Positions 1-7,712 of a DNA stretch of 64,000 nucleotides are shown piece by piece. Location of the stretch: the NCBI GenBank assembly GCA_963751595.1, contig CAVVVC010000012.1, positions 124,001-188,000 on the forward strand, written 5' to 3'. Under the pieces are notes generated by a model. That model was not told the origin of the DNA, ran no database searches, and saw only the letters and a program-made list of their open reading frames with translations. The stretch is from JAHEGP01 sp963751595. Lineage in GTDB: Bacteria; Pseudomonadota; Gammaproteobacteria; Pseudomonadales; JAHEGP01. The position numbers and the translations under genes are program-made. Numbering within the stretch: position 1 is the first letter of the stretch; each line of letters starts with the position of its first letter.

Positions 1-1461
1 ACTTCGGCACAGGTACTGAACTCGCCGTCGACCTACCGGAAAGACGTGCAGCTGACCCACGATATCGACGTCGTCATCAAGGGTGACCCGAACGATGCCG
101 GCCAATGGCCATCGACCGCAACCTCTTTCAAGACGGTGTTGCTGTTTGACGGCGGAACCCCAACGAGCCTGACCCAGCAGATACCCGGCAGCACGGTTGA
201 TACGCAGGCGGTGACTTTCAAGGCGGTACCCCTGGGGGGCATAGTGACGGCCAGCGTACAGGTGTACTCCGAGACAGGCTTCCAGGTGGGTGTTGCGAGT
301 GTCGGCCCGATCGACAATATCTTGCCGGGGGGGGACACGCCATTGACTATCGACGTGACCCTGACCGAGTTGCAGGTTCCATTGACGGCGAGCACGGTTT
401 ACTTCCACAAGGAAGTCATGGCACTGGATGAGGACGGCAACCATGTCTGGAACCCTTCGGCGATGCCGCCGGTACAGGAGCCATCCGGCTGCAACAGCGT
501 TGACGGCGAACTCTGCGAGCTGACCGGCATCACTGTAAATACCACGGCCGGCGATGTCGGGCAGACATTCCAGTCGGCCAGCAAGGATGTCAAAGACTGC
601 GTTAGCGGCGCTTCCGGGCAGACCCACACCTTCTCCAATGCGGCGACCTCGGCCAATCCGCAGGAATCTTTCTTCTACTCCGCGTGTGGCTTCGATCAAC
701 CGCCGCGCCTCGTTTACGATGTCGTCAACAACCGGGATTTCAACTTCTATCTCGACACCTCGTCTGCCAGGGCAGGATACAGGGGTGGCATCATCCGCCA
801 GGTCCGACTGACCAGGGGCAGCGAAGGTTTCGACCAACCCGACTCGAACAAGGCCTGGGGCAAGCTCCAGTTCCCGTCGAACGCTTTCCTGCTGCACCCC
901 GGTCGCAAAATCATCAGTATCAACTCAACCTATGCCAAGATCGAAGTGGTGGATCTGCCCGAGGCACCTGTGCCGGACGACGCAGCGCCGCTGAGCAACG
1001 CCTACGGTGGGCGCGGGCTGCGCGAGGGCTTGATGAATGCGCCGGTCCTTGCGGCGCTGGCGCCCGATGGCACGGTACTTGTACTCGAGTCCGAGAACAA
1101 ACGCATTCAGGCCTTCGATCTGAACGCCAATCCGGCCAAGAAGTTCGGCACCGCCAGGGCAGACTACTTCTTCGAGCTGCGAGCCGTGACCGGCACGCCG
1201 ATATACGTGGATTTCGCCGTCGAGTTTGAAGGGTATATGTACGTCTTGTGGCAGATCAGCAACAACTATACGCTGGATATCTACGACCCCACCGGTAACT
1301 ACCTGGCGAGCACCTTCAATTTTGTCGGTCAGAAGATGGCCGTGAATTACTGGCGAGACATCTTTACCCAGAACTCGGTGGCGTTGAAACTGCCGACAAC
1401 CGGCGTCGTTCCCGACGCCCGCACGGAACCGGCGATCAGTCGCTGGATACCCAGCACGTGA
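1..1461 (+). CDS. large secreted/beta-propeller-like protein, 3' part only
   Basis: The frame is open from the first base of the window to a TGA at 1459-1461, so the N-terminus lies outside; a GTG at 46 is only an internal candidate. About 486 residues are visible. The first ~130 residues are rich in Thr/Val/Gly beta-type sequence, as in exported immunoglobulin-like domains. The C-terminal third carries an NHL-like stretch (APDGTVLVLESENKRIQAFD), the hallmark of propeller blades, and a second similar strand set near the end. Several cysteines (CNSVDGELC, DC, SACG) suggest an oxidising compartment. No enzyme motif is visible. The likely role is an extracytoplasmic surface or binding protein; the family is not recognised with confidence. 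Confidence 0.7.
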   Translation, partial: TSAQVLNSPSTYRKDVQLTHDIDVVIKGDPNDAGQWPSTATSFKTVLLFDGGTPTSLTQQIPGSTVDTQAVTFKAVPLGGIVTASVQVYSETGFQVGVASVGPIDNILPGGDTPLTIDVTLTELQVPLTASTVYFHKEVMALDEDGNHVWNPSAMPPVQEPSGCNSVDGELCELTGITVNTTAGDVGQTFQSASKDVKDCVSGASGQTHTFSNAATSANPQESFFYSACGFDQPPRLVYDVVNNRDFNFYLDTSSARAGYRGGIIRQVRLTRGSEGFDQPDSNKAWGKLQFPSNAFLLHPGRKIISINSTYAKIEVVDLPEAPVPDDAAPLSNAYGGRGLREGLMNAPVLAALAPDGTVLVLESENKRIQAFDLNANPAKKFGTARADYFFELRAVTGTPIYVDFAVEFEGYMYVLWQISNNYTLDIYDPTGNYLASTFNFVGQKMAVNYWRDIFTQNSVALKLPTTGVVPDARTEPAISRWIPST

Positions 1462-1752
1462 GTCCCAGGCCCCGTCGGCCAGCCGAGAGATGGACGATTC
1501 GCGGAGCCCGTGCCGCTTCCCCGCGGTTCCCGCCGGTACAGGTGCCATCCGGCGCCACCGACGGCGAGGGCTCCGGGGTGGCATTGCCGGGTTGACTGGC
1601 AGACTCGGGTAAGTCGAAAGGCCGGCTCTGCCACTGCTCGTCTGCAGATTTTTATCCAGACCATGGCGCCACCTCTATGCAAATGGGCAGTGGGCCCACT
1701 GCATTATACCGAATCGCCGTCATGGCCAGCGGTGCTTTGATTCGCCGCCGCA
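1462..1752. other. intergenic stretch, no gene seen
   Basis: This 291-bp gap lies between the secreted protein and the larB remnant. Frames here are open by chance in high-GC sequence but show no similarity that I recognise. A TGA at 1738-1740 sits in the same frame as the larB remnant and closes it off from anything upstream. Confidence 0.5.
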
Positions 1753-2193
1753 ATGTGTTGCAATTGTGGCGAAGGCGACCCTACCGGGCTTCCGGTGGCG
1801 CGAGAAGCGTCACGCACCTTGGAATACAGCGGTGAAACCCCGCTGTATATTACCGACGTCGGGGTGGCCGGCTTGTGGCGGCTGCTGGATCGCCTCGATG
1901 AAATTCGCCGTGCCCGGGTGGTGATTGCGGTTGCCGGTATGGACGCGGCGCTGCCCACCCAACTTGCCGGCCTGGTCGACGTACCCATCGTAGGCGTGCC
2001 GACATCGGTGGGTTACGGCGTGGCGGAGGGCGGACAAACCGCCCTGAAAGCGATGCTGGCAAGCTGTGCCTCCGGACTCACCGTGACCAATATCGATAAT
2101 GGCTATGGCGCCGCATGTGCGGCATTGCGCATTTTGGGCGCTACAGCGCCTGGAACAATAAACCGGGTGAAAGGAGAGCGAAAACATGACTGA
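1753..2193 (+). pseudogene. larB-like remnant (pyridinium-3,5-biscarboxylate mononucleotide synthase, C-terminal part)
   Basis: The 146-residue product matches only the C-terminal, PurE-like core of LarB, the enzyme that carboxylates nicotinate adenine dinucleotide while making the nickel-pincer cofactor. Diagnostic stretches are DVGVAGLWRLLDRLDEI, VVIAVAGMDAALP, VPTSVGYG and a late SCASG followed by NIDNGYGA; the Cys in SCASG corresponds to the catalytic Cys of LarB. Full LarB is about 250 residues, so roughly the first 100 are missing, and an in-frame TGA lies at 1738-1740 immediately upstream. No larC or larE is adjacent. The stop overlaps the start of the downstream dehydratase gene by 8 bp, as in an intact operon. 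Most likely a 5'-deleted gene; a functional short form is possible but unlikely. Confidence 0.7.
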
Positions 2194-3922
2194 CAAAGTG
2201 GAAAGTGATTCGCGCAGCTATCGCTCGGATGTCATGAAAAAAGGCCCCTTCAAGGCTGCGGCTCGTGCTTTTCTCCGCGGTATGGGGCTGGATGATGGGG
2301 ATATTGCCCAGCCTTTTGTCGGCGTAGTTTCCACCCAGGGAGAGATGAGCCCCTGCAATGTGCGTTTGAAGGAGATCGCCGAACAGGCCGTGCGGGGTGT
2401 TTACCGCGGCGGTGGTACGCCGCGGGAGTTTTCTACGATCTCGGTATCTGACGGGCTGGTTAACGGTCACAGCGGTATGCACTTTTCCCTCATGTCACGG
2501 GAGGTGATCGCCGACAGTATCGAAATTGTGGTGCGTGCCCACCAGTATGACGGTCTGCTGTGCATCGGCGCCTGCGACAAAAATTTCCCTGGCATGATGA
2601 TGGCACTGGGGCGGCTCAACCTGCCCGGCGCCTTTCTCAATGGCGGGCCGGCGATCCCGGGTCGGCACGAGGGCAAGAAAGTGGAAATCAAGACCGTGGC
2701 TGAACGGACGGGGCAAATGGTGGCGGGGGAGGCGACAGTGGAAGAACTGGAATCACTTTCCCGTAAGGCCTGGCCGGCATCGGGCTGCTGTGCCGGGCAG
2801 TTCACCGCCAATACCATGGGCATGATCGCCGAGGTCCTGGGCCTCTCGCCATTGGGCTCCAGCACCATACCTTCGGTGTATTCCGAGCGCCAGGCGATGG
2901 CCCGGCGGGCGGGGCGGCAATTGATGAAAGCGGTCAAGGCCAACTATCCGCTGCCCCGGGACCTGATTACCCGCAAGAGCCTGGAAAATGCCTGCGCCGC
3001 AGTGTCGGCAACCGGTGGTTCCACCAACTCGGTGCTGCATATCCCGGCCATCGCCAATGAGGTGGGTATTCCTTTTTCCATCGAGGATGTGGCTGCGGTG
3101 TTCGAGCGGACTCCCTTGATTACCCATCTCAGCCCCAGCGGCCCCTACCTCTACTCGGACCTGCATGAGGTGGGCGGTGTGCCGGTAGTACTCAAGCAAT
3201 TACTGGAAGGAGGTTGCCTGCACGGTGACTGCCTCACCCTGGATGGCAGGCCGCTTGCCGAAGTGCTGCCTGACTACCCGGACCCGGATGGCGATGTGGT
3301 GGTGTCGATTGCCTCGCCGCGCACCCAGGGCGGTGGGCTGCGCATTCTAAGGGGCAACCTGGCGCCCGAGGGTGCAGTCATCAAGGTCGCGGGGCTGGAC
3401 CGGGACAGTTTTGACGGCACTGCCCGGGTTTTCGAGTCGGAGGAGCACTGTCTGCAGAGCTTACTGGCGGGGGATATCGAGGATGGCGACGCCATCATTA
3501 TTCGTAACGAGGGGCCGGTGGGTGGGCCGGGGATGCGCGAAATGGTAACAGTGACCGCGCTGCTCTACGGTATGGGCAAGGGTGAGACAACGGCGCTGGT
3601 TACTGACGGCCGGTTTTCCGGGGTATCGCGGGGCTTCTGCATCGGTTATGTCACACCGGAGGCCGCACTCGGTGGGTTGCTGGCGCTGGTGGAGAACGGC
3701 GACCGTATCTGTATCGACCTGAATGCCCAGACCCTGCATCTGGATGTGGATGATGCGGTGCTGGCTGAACGCCGCGCTGTCTACCAGCCCACGGATCGCA
3801 GCGGCAAGGGGTATATGGTCAAGGCGGGTTACGCGCAAAAGTATGTTGCCACCGTGGGGCCCGCCAGCCATGGCGCCGTCACCCATTCGGGCAATCTTCA
3901 CTGGCCACAGGAGGGAGAGTAA
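2186..3922 (+). CDS. ilvD: dihydroxy-acid dehydratase (IlvD/Edd family)
   Basis: 578 residues, the normal size of the shorter [2Fe-2S] IlvD class. The enzyme dehydrates 2,3-dihydroxy acids to 2-keto acids in valine/isoleucine synthesis. The family signatures are all present: Cys57 in SPCN, Cys130 in GACDKNFPGMMMA and Cys202 in GCCAGQFTANTM as probable cluster ligands, SATGGSTNSVLH mid-protein, GGPGMREM, and TDGRFSGVSRGFCIGYVTPE near the end. The start at 2186 is chosen because AAGGAGAG (2171-2178) lies 7 bases upstream. It is followed without a gap by the protease gene (TAA/ATG junction at 3920-3925). The IlvD family also includes sugar-acid dehydratases, so another dihydroxy-acid substrate cannot be excluded; no ilv neighbours are present. 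Confidence 0.88.
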   Translation: MTDKVESDSRSYRSDVMKKGPFKAAARAFLRGMGLDDGDIAQPFVGVVSTQGEMSPCNVRLKEIAEQAVRGVYRGGGTPREFSTISVSDGLVNGHSGMHFSLMSREVIADSIEIVVRAHQYDGLLCIGACDKNFPGMMMALGRLNLPGAFLNGGPAIPGRHEGKKVEIKTVAERTGQMVAGEATVEELESLSRKAWPASGCCAGQFTANTMGMIAEVLGLSPLGSSTIPSVYSERQAMARRAGRQLMKAVKANYPLPRDLITRKSLENACAAVSATGGSTNSVLHIPAIANEVGIPFSIEDVAAVFERTPLITHLSPSGPYLYSDLHEVGGVPVVLKQLLEGGCLHGDCLTLDGRPLAEVLPDYPDPDGDVVVSIASPRTQGGGLRILRGNLAPEGAVIKVAGLDRDSFDGTARVFESEEHCLQSLLAGDIEDGDAIIIRNEGPVGGPGMREMVTVTALLYGMGKGETTALVTDGRFSGVSRGFCIGYVTPEAALGGLLALVENGDRICIDLNAQTLHLDVDDAVLAERRAVYQPTDRSGKGYMVKAGYAQKYVATVGPASHGAVTHSGNLHWPQEGE

Positions 3923-4438
3923 ATGAGCAGGACTGAAACCGTGATCAAACCGCTACTTTGGGGGACGCTTCTTGGCCTCTTTAGCCTGCAGGCGGTGGGG
4001 CTGGACGAGATCGAACGCCACAAAAAGGTGATCGGCGAGACCGCAAATTTCCTGATTGATGATCAGGCAGAGTTTCTTGCCCGCATCGACACCGGCGCTG
4101 CTACGACTTCTGTCCATGCGATTGACCTTGAAGTCGAAAACGAAGATGGCGTCATGAAAAACAACATCGGCAAGGAAATTTATTTTACCCTGGAGAATGA
4201 GGCCGGCGAGCAGTGGCGCACCTCTGCCGTTATCCAGAGCGTGACCCGGGTAAAGAACTCCCAGGGGGTGGAGAAACGCTACAAAGTCCCGCTGCGCGTG
4301 GGCTGGGATACCATCAACAAGACCATAGACGTAAACCTGCGCAATCGCGACAAGATGAAATACAAACTGCTGATCGGGCGTGACTGGCTGGAGCGAGAAG
4401 TGGTGGTCGACCTGGAGCGGGAGGCCGAACCGTTATAG
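3923..4438 (+). CDS. retropepsin-like aspartic endopeptidase (ATP-dependent zinc protease family, RimK-associated)
   Basis: 171 residues. An N-terminal hydrophobic stretch (residues ~9-27, LLWGTLLGLFSLQAVG) looks like a signal peptide, so the product is probably periplasmic. The core has IDTGAATTSVHA (residues ~56-67), the DTGA active-site signature of retropepsin-fold proteases, and the later LIGRDWL strand typical of the small family annotated as putative ATP-dependent zinc protease. A single aspartate motif implies a homodimer, as in retropepsins. It starts directly at the stop of ilvD, so the two are probably co-transcribed, although no functional link is known. Confidence 0.78.
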   Translation: MSRTETVIKPLLWGTLLGLFSLQAVGLDEIERHKKVIGETANFLIDDQAEFLARIDTGAATTSVHAIDLEVENEDGVMKNNIGKEIYFTLENEAGEQWRTSAVIQSVTRVKNSQGVEKRYKVPLRVGWDTINKTIDVNLRNRDKMKYKLLIGRDWLEREVVVDLEREAEPL

Positions 4439-4460
4439 TTTCGCGGTGGCTGGACGCATT

Positions 4461-4476
4461 AGCTCAGAATTGAGCT
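4461..4476. repeat. short stem-loop after the protease gene
   Basis: AGCTCA at 4461-4466 and TGAGCT at 4471-4476 form a 6-bp perfect stem with a GAAT loop 22 bases after the protease stop. There is no T-run, so a terminator role is weak. It may mark the left fringe of the IS91-like element. Confidence 0.35.
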
Positions 4477-4513
4477 CAGCTTATCAATGAAATATTTTCA
4501 CCTGATCGGAGAG

Positions 4514-4541
4514 GCGGTTAAGTGCCAACGCACTAAACCGC
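4514..4541. repeat. perfect-loop hairpin in the IS91-like left region
   Basis: The arm 4514-4525 (GCGGTTAAGTGC) pairs with 4530-4541 (GCACTAAACCGC): 11 of 12 positions pair, around a CAAC loop. There is no T tract, so it is not an obvious terminator. In single-strand transposons such hairpins commonly act as end-recognition structures; that role here is inference. Confidence 0.6.
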
Positions 4542-4600
4542 TCGCGCGGTAGGCGGTAGCAAGCTCGTGCCAAATTGTACCTGAGATAAATTCCTAAGCT

Positions 4601-4664
4601 GGGCCTTACCTGTGTTGAGGTTGTTGTTGCGACACAAGCAAACAACAACACAGGAGTAAGACCC
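4601..4664 (+). promoter_or_regulatory. long stem-loop enclosing the ribosome-binding site of the recombinase gene
   Basis: The arm 4601-4617 (GGGCCTTACCTGTGTTG) is complementary to 4646-4664, which contains AGGAG (4652-4656) and ends one base before the ATG at 4665. An inner pairing of the TTGTTGTTG and CAAACAACAAC tracts extends the stem. Folded as RNA this would bury the Shine-Dalgarno sequence, so translation of the recombinase is probably repressed unless the hairpin opens or transcription starts inside it. As DNA it may also serve as a transposition structure. Confidence 0.6.
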
Positions 4665-5549
4665 ATGACCCAGTCTAACAAACCGATCAGCCCATTGCGC
4701 CAGCGTATGCTGCAAGATATGACCATGCGCAAGTTTAAGCCGAGCACACAAAGGAACTACCTTCGCTCCGTTGAGCTGTTCACCCGCTTTCTCGGTCGCT
4801 CCCCCGATACGGCTGACCCCGAGGACCTGCGGAACTACCAGTCATACATAGTCGAGCAAGGTGCCTCAAGCTCTACAATAAATGCTCATATTTCCGCACT
4901 CAAGTTTTTCTTCGGGACCAAACTGGATCGCCCTAGCGCCATGCGTAAGATGCGACATATCCATCAGCCGCGTGGACTACCAGAGATCCTCAGCGCCGAG
5001 GAAGTCACATGCTTGCTGGATGCTGCCGGCTGCCTCAAGTACCAGGCGGCTCTCAGTGTTGCGTATGGTGCAGGCTTGCGCGCCGGTGAAGTGGTTCATC
5101 TGAAGACGACCGATATCGATAGCAAGCGTATGATGATTCGGGTCGATCAGGGCAAGGGTAAACGCGACCGCCATGCCATGCTATCACCGGCGCTGCTTCA
5201 TATGCTTCGCGCCTGGTGGCGGGAGGGACGGGCCGAACGCAAGCTCATGCCAGGGGGCTGGCTATTCCCCGGACTGAACCCAGTCAATCCCATGTCCACC
5301 CGACAGCTCAACCGGGCGTTTCATGCCGCCCGCAAGACCGCGGGGATTGACAAGAAAGTCACCTTGCATTCCCTTCGTCATGCCTTCGCCACCCACCTGC
5401 TGGAAAACCACGAGGATATCCGTGTCATTCAGGTGCTACTTGGGCACCAGAAACTTGAGAACACTGCCCGCTACAGCCATGTGGCCTCCAACCTGTTACG
5501 CGAGGTCAAGGGGCCGCTGGAATACCTGGCGATCAAGCCGCTCGAATGA
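4665..5549 (+). CDS. tyrosine recombinase/integrase of an IS91-type element
   Basis: 294 residues, a normal size for a compact phage-integrase-family protein. Residues ~10-95 form the helical core-binding (SAM-like) domain, followed by the catalytic domain. The catalytic set is complete: Arg139 in GAGLRAGEV, a Lys in the QGKGKRDR hairpin (~164-166), His235 and Arg238 in LHSLRHAFATHLL, His261 in LLGHQ, and Tyr270 in TARYSHV. It cuts and joins DNA through a 3'-phosphotyrosine. AGGAG at 4652-4656 gives the start. The transposase gene begins 9 bases after its stop, so the two are expressed together. Intact, no frameshift. Confidence 0.92.
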   Translation: MTQSNKPISPLRQRMLQDMTMRKFKPSTQRNYLRSVELFTRFLGRSPDTADPEDLRNYQSYIVEQGASSSTINAHISALKFFFGTKLDRPSAMRKMRHIHQPRGLPEILSAEEVTCLLDAAGCLKYQAALSVAYGAGLRAGEVVHLKTTDIDSKRMMIRVDQGKGKRDRHAMLSPALLHMLRAWWREGRAERKLMPGGWLFPGLNPVNPMSTRQLNRAFHAARKTAGIDKKVTLHSLRHAFATHLLENHEDIRVIQVLLGHQKLENTARYSHVASNLLREVKGPLEYLAIKPLE

Positions 5550-5558
5550 CCCAGCGTC

Positions 5559-6725
5559 ATGGTCAGACCCCCGCTGGAGGTGGCGGAAATTTTCCGCCGC
5601 CACGGCCCGCAATGGCGTGAACGCCACCGAGGGCATATCAGCCTCCGACAACTGAAGACCATGTCGGCGATCGAGCAGTGTCGCTCCGCCACCCTGGGCG
5701 GTCACGTGTTGCAGTGCGATGATTGCGCCGCCGCACAGGTCGCCTACAATTCGTGCCGTAATCGACACTGTCCCAAGTGCCAGGGCAGCGCGGCCAGGCA
5801 GTGGCTTGCCGATCGCCAGGCCGAGTTGTTGCCGGTCGAGTACTACCATGTCGTCTTCACGCTGCCGGCACGTATTGGTGATATCGCCTTCCAGAATCCG
5901 GCTCTGATTTACGACTTGCTGTTCAAAGTGACGGCAGAAACCTTGCGTACCCTTGCTGCCGATCCGAAACACCTGGGCGCTAACCTGGGATTCACGGCCG
6001 TTCTGCACACCTGGGGCTCGGCCATGACCCACCACCCCCATCTGCACTGTATCGTCCCCGGTGGCGGTCTCTCGCCGGGTGGTGACCGGTGGATTCCTTG
6101 CAAGCGTGGTTTCTTCCTGCCCGTCCGGGTACTGTCTCGACTGTTTCGGCGCTTGTTCCTGGAACATCTTATTGCTGCATATGAGCGACTCGAATTTTAT
6201 GACAAGCTCAAGCCGCTAACTGAAAACGATATTTTTACCCAGTACCTGGCACCCCTCCGACAAACCGAGTGGGTAGTCTATGCCAAGCGGCCCTTTTCGG
6301 GCCCGGAGGCCGTACTGTCCTATCTCTCCCGGTATACCCATCGGATCGCGATAGCGAATAGCCGGCTGATCACCTGCGATGACCGGGGAGTGACCTTCAA
6401 GTGGAAAGACTATCGCAATAAAGGGCGCACCCGTCACAAGATGATGACCTTGGTAGTTGATGAGTTCATCCGTCGCTTCCTGATTCATGTCCTGCCTCGT
6501 GGCTTCCATCGTATACGCCACTTCGGCTTGTTCGCCAATCACGTGCGCTCGGATAACCTCCAGCGACTCAAGGAAATGCTTGCTGTTGTTGATCAATCTG
6601 AAGACGGTACCGGTGCGCTCGATAACACTCCATCAAGCAACTTCGTTTGCCGACACTGCGGTGCATCCATGGTCATCGTCATCACCATCCCGCGCTTACC
6701 GATGTCGCGGGGGCCGCCATCGTGA
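5559..6725 (+). CDS. IS91-family transposase (HUH, two-tyrosine)
   Basis: 388 residues. The N-terminus carries a zinc-binding domain with Cys53, Cys56, Cys66, Cys71 and Cys74 (QCDDC, SCRNRHCPKCQG). The HUH metal motif is His161-Leu-His163 in HHPHLHCIVPGGG. The paired nucleophilic tyrosines are Tyr255 and Tyr259 in LSYLSRYTHRIA, spaced four residues apart as in IS91 TnpA. A second CxxC (CRHC, ~364-367) lies near the C-terminus. The enzyme nicks one strand at the origin end and drives rolling-circle transposition. All key residues are present, so the element may be active. The last ~15 residues look unlike a folded domain, so the C-terminus could be slightly altered. Confidence 0.93.
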   Translation: MVRPPLEVAEIFRRHGPQWRERHRGHISLRQLKTMSAIEQCRSATLGGHVLQCDDCAAAQVAYNSCRNRHCPKCQGSAARQWLADRQAELLPVEYYHVVFTLPARIGDIAFQNPALIYDLLFKVTAETLRTLAADPKHLGANLGFTAVLHTWGSAMTHHPHLHCIVPGGGLSPGGDRWIPCKRGFFLPVRVLSRLFRRLFLEHLIAAYERLEFYDKLKPLTENDIFTQYLAPLRQTEWVVYAKRPFSGPEAVLSYLSRYTHRIAIANSRLITCDDRGVTFKWKDYRNKGRTRHKMMTLVVDEFIRRFLIHVLPRGFHRIRHFGLFANHVRSDNLQRLKEMLAVVDQSEDGTGALDNTPSSNFVCRHCGASMVIVITIPRLPMSRGPPS

Positions 6726-6999
6726 ATATCAAGCCTCCAAATGACAATCTACGAAACCCTATCCGGTGCGTTCACCTGCGCTGCGAAGAACCGCTATGCC
6801 CGCAAGGGCTTACCAAGCCACTTTCCAATCTGCGGGAAGCGCTTATTGAATTGCGGTTAGACCATCAAACACCCAACCGGAGCACCCATGCCGAGTTCAT
6901 TGCATGCAGTCCCTCGACTCGCAGCCACTCCGGAACCATCGCCATGGTTACTTCCCCCATAGATACATCCGAGAGCACCCCCGCGGTTTCCTGCCCTGG

Positions 7000-7075
7000 G
7001 GATTGTTAGACAGCTACCACCTTTCACTGTGCCAAGCCACAGAGACCGGTTGATGAGGCAGCTGTCAAACAATCC
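7000..7075. repeat. 76-bp element bounded by near-perfect 16-bp inverted repeats
   Basis: GGATTGTTAGACAGCT at 7000-7015 and AGCTGTCAAACAATCC at 7060-7075 are inverted copies with 15 of 16 matches, 44 bases apart. The right arm stops where RCC1-repeat coding homology begins (about 7073-7096). No target duplication is evident. It could be a solo or MITE-like remnant that broke the RCC1 gene, or part of the right end of the IS91-like element. Confidence 0.6.
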
Positions 7076-7405
7076 TTAACAGTAACAGTCAGTGGATTGA
7101 GCGACATGGTGGCAGTTTCTGCGGGTGATCATCACACTTGCGCAGTGACGAGAAGTGGCATTGTGAAGTGCTGGGGTTCGAATTTCAAAGGTCAACTAGG
7201 AGGCGATGACACCAGGAAGCGTGCGCGACTGACACCAGTGACGGTCAGTGGCTTAAGTGGCGTGGTTTCCGTGTCCGCTGGAAGTGATCATTCTTGTGCG
7301 CTGTATCATGATGGCGCTGTTAGTTGCTGGGGGTCAAATTACTATCGTCAGGCCGGGTGGCCTGTGTGGAACTATGGTTTGTGGGGCGTAGTACTCGAAC
7401 CCTAA
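7073..7405 (+). pseudogene. RCC1-repeat protein fragment
   Basis: The frame reads SLTVTVSGLSDMVAVSAGD and then two RCC1-type repeats (VSAGDHHTCAV...CWGSNFKGQLG and VSAGSDHSCAL...CWGSNYYRQAG), ending at 7405. Real RCC1-like proteins need about seven blades and an export signal; here only two remain. An in-frame TAG lies at 7007-7009, and the only in-frame starts are a TTG at 7097 and an ATG at 7106 within the repeat. The 5' end adjoins the 16-bp inverted repeat. I read it as the remainder of a larger surface protein gene broken by insertion. Confidence 0.7.
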
Positions 7406-7712
7406 AACCCCAGCAGCCTGCGAGGAGTGGCGAAGGACTGTTGTGGGTCGACTACCGCCTGAAGCGCTGGCGCAGGGCGAACGACAGCTTTCAAGAATAG
7501 GAGTCAGTCGGGCAGCCCCTAGCATGATGCTGGCTATTTCGGCAAGGTGCCAGCCAATTGCGGACTCCAGTTTTTTACACTGTAAAAAAATACGAGTGCA
7601 CCATTGCTATCTTCACCAGCATTGCATTTAAGAGCACAAAGTGGTGCTCCTGTTGGCACCACTAAGAAGGATCACTCAATTGGCCTTAATATTTGGAGGA
7701 TCGCAAAATTGC
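7406..7712. other. gene-free stretch with an AT-rich palindrome
   Basis: No coding region is supported here. At 7571-7589 the 19-mer TTTTTTACACTGTAAAAAA is a perfect palindrome (9-bp arms, one-base centre). It lies between convergent reading frames (RCC1 remnant on +, lipoprotein on -), so a bidirectional terminator is possible. Base composition drops sharply toward AT from about 7560 onward. Confidence 0.5.

Larger units (their letters stand above)
4439..7015 (+). mobile_element. IS91-family insertion sequence with recombinase and Y2 transposase (outer limits only)
   Basis: Two co-directional genes, a tyrosine recombinase (4665-5549) and an HUH/Y2 transposase (5559-6725), are arranged as in IS91-type elements that carry an accessory integrase. 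Such elements move by rolling-circle replication and lack terminal inverted repeats and target duplications, so the exact ends cannot be read. The left end must lie between the protease stop (4438) and the recombinase start. The right end must lie between 6726 and the start of RCC1 homology near 7073. Strong stem-loops occur at 4514-4541 and 4601-4664. Confidence 0.75.

Noticed and set aside
4439..4510. tRNA-like stretch (GCATTAGCTCAG)
   Set aside because: It resembles a D-arm but no acceptor, anticodon or T-arm can be folded around it; it is part of a short stem-loop.
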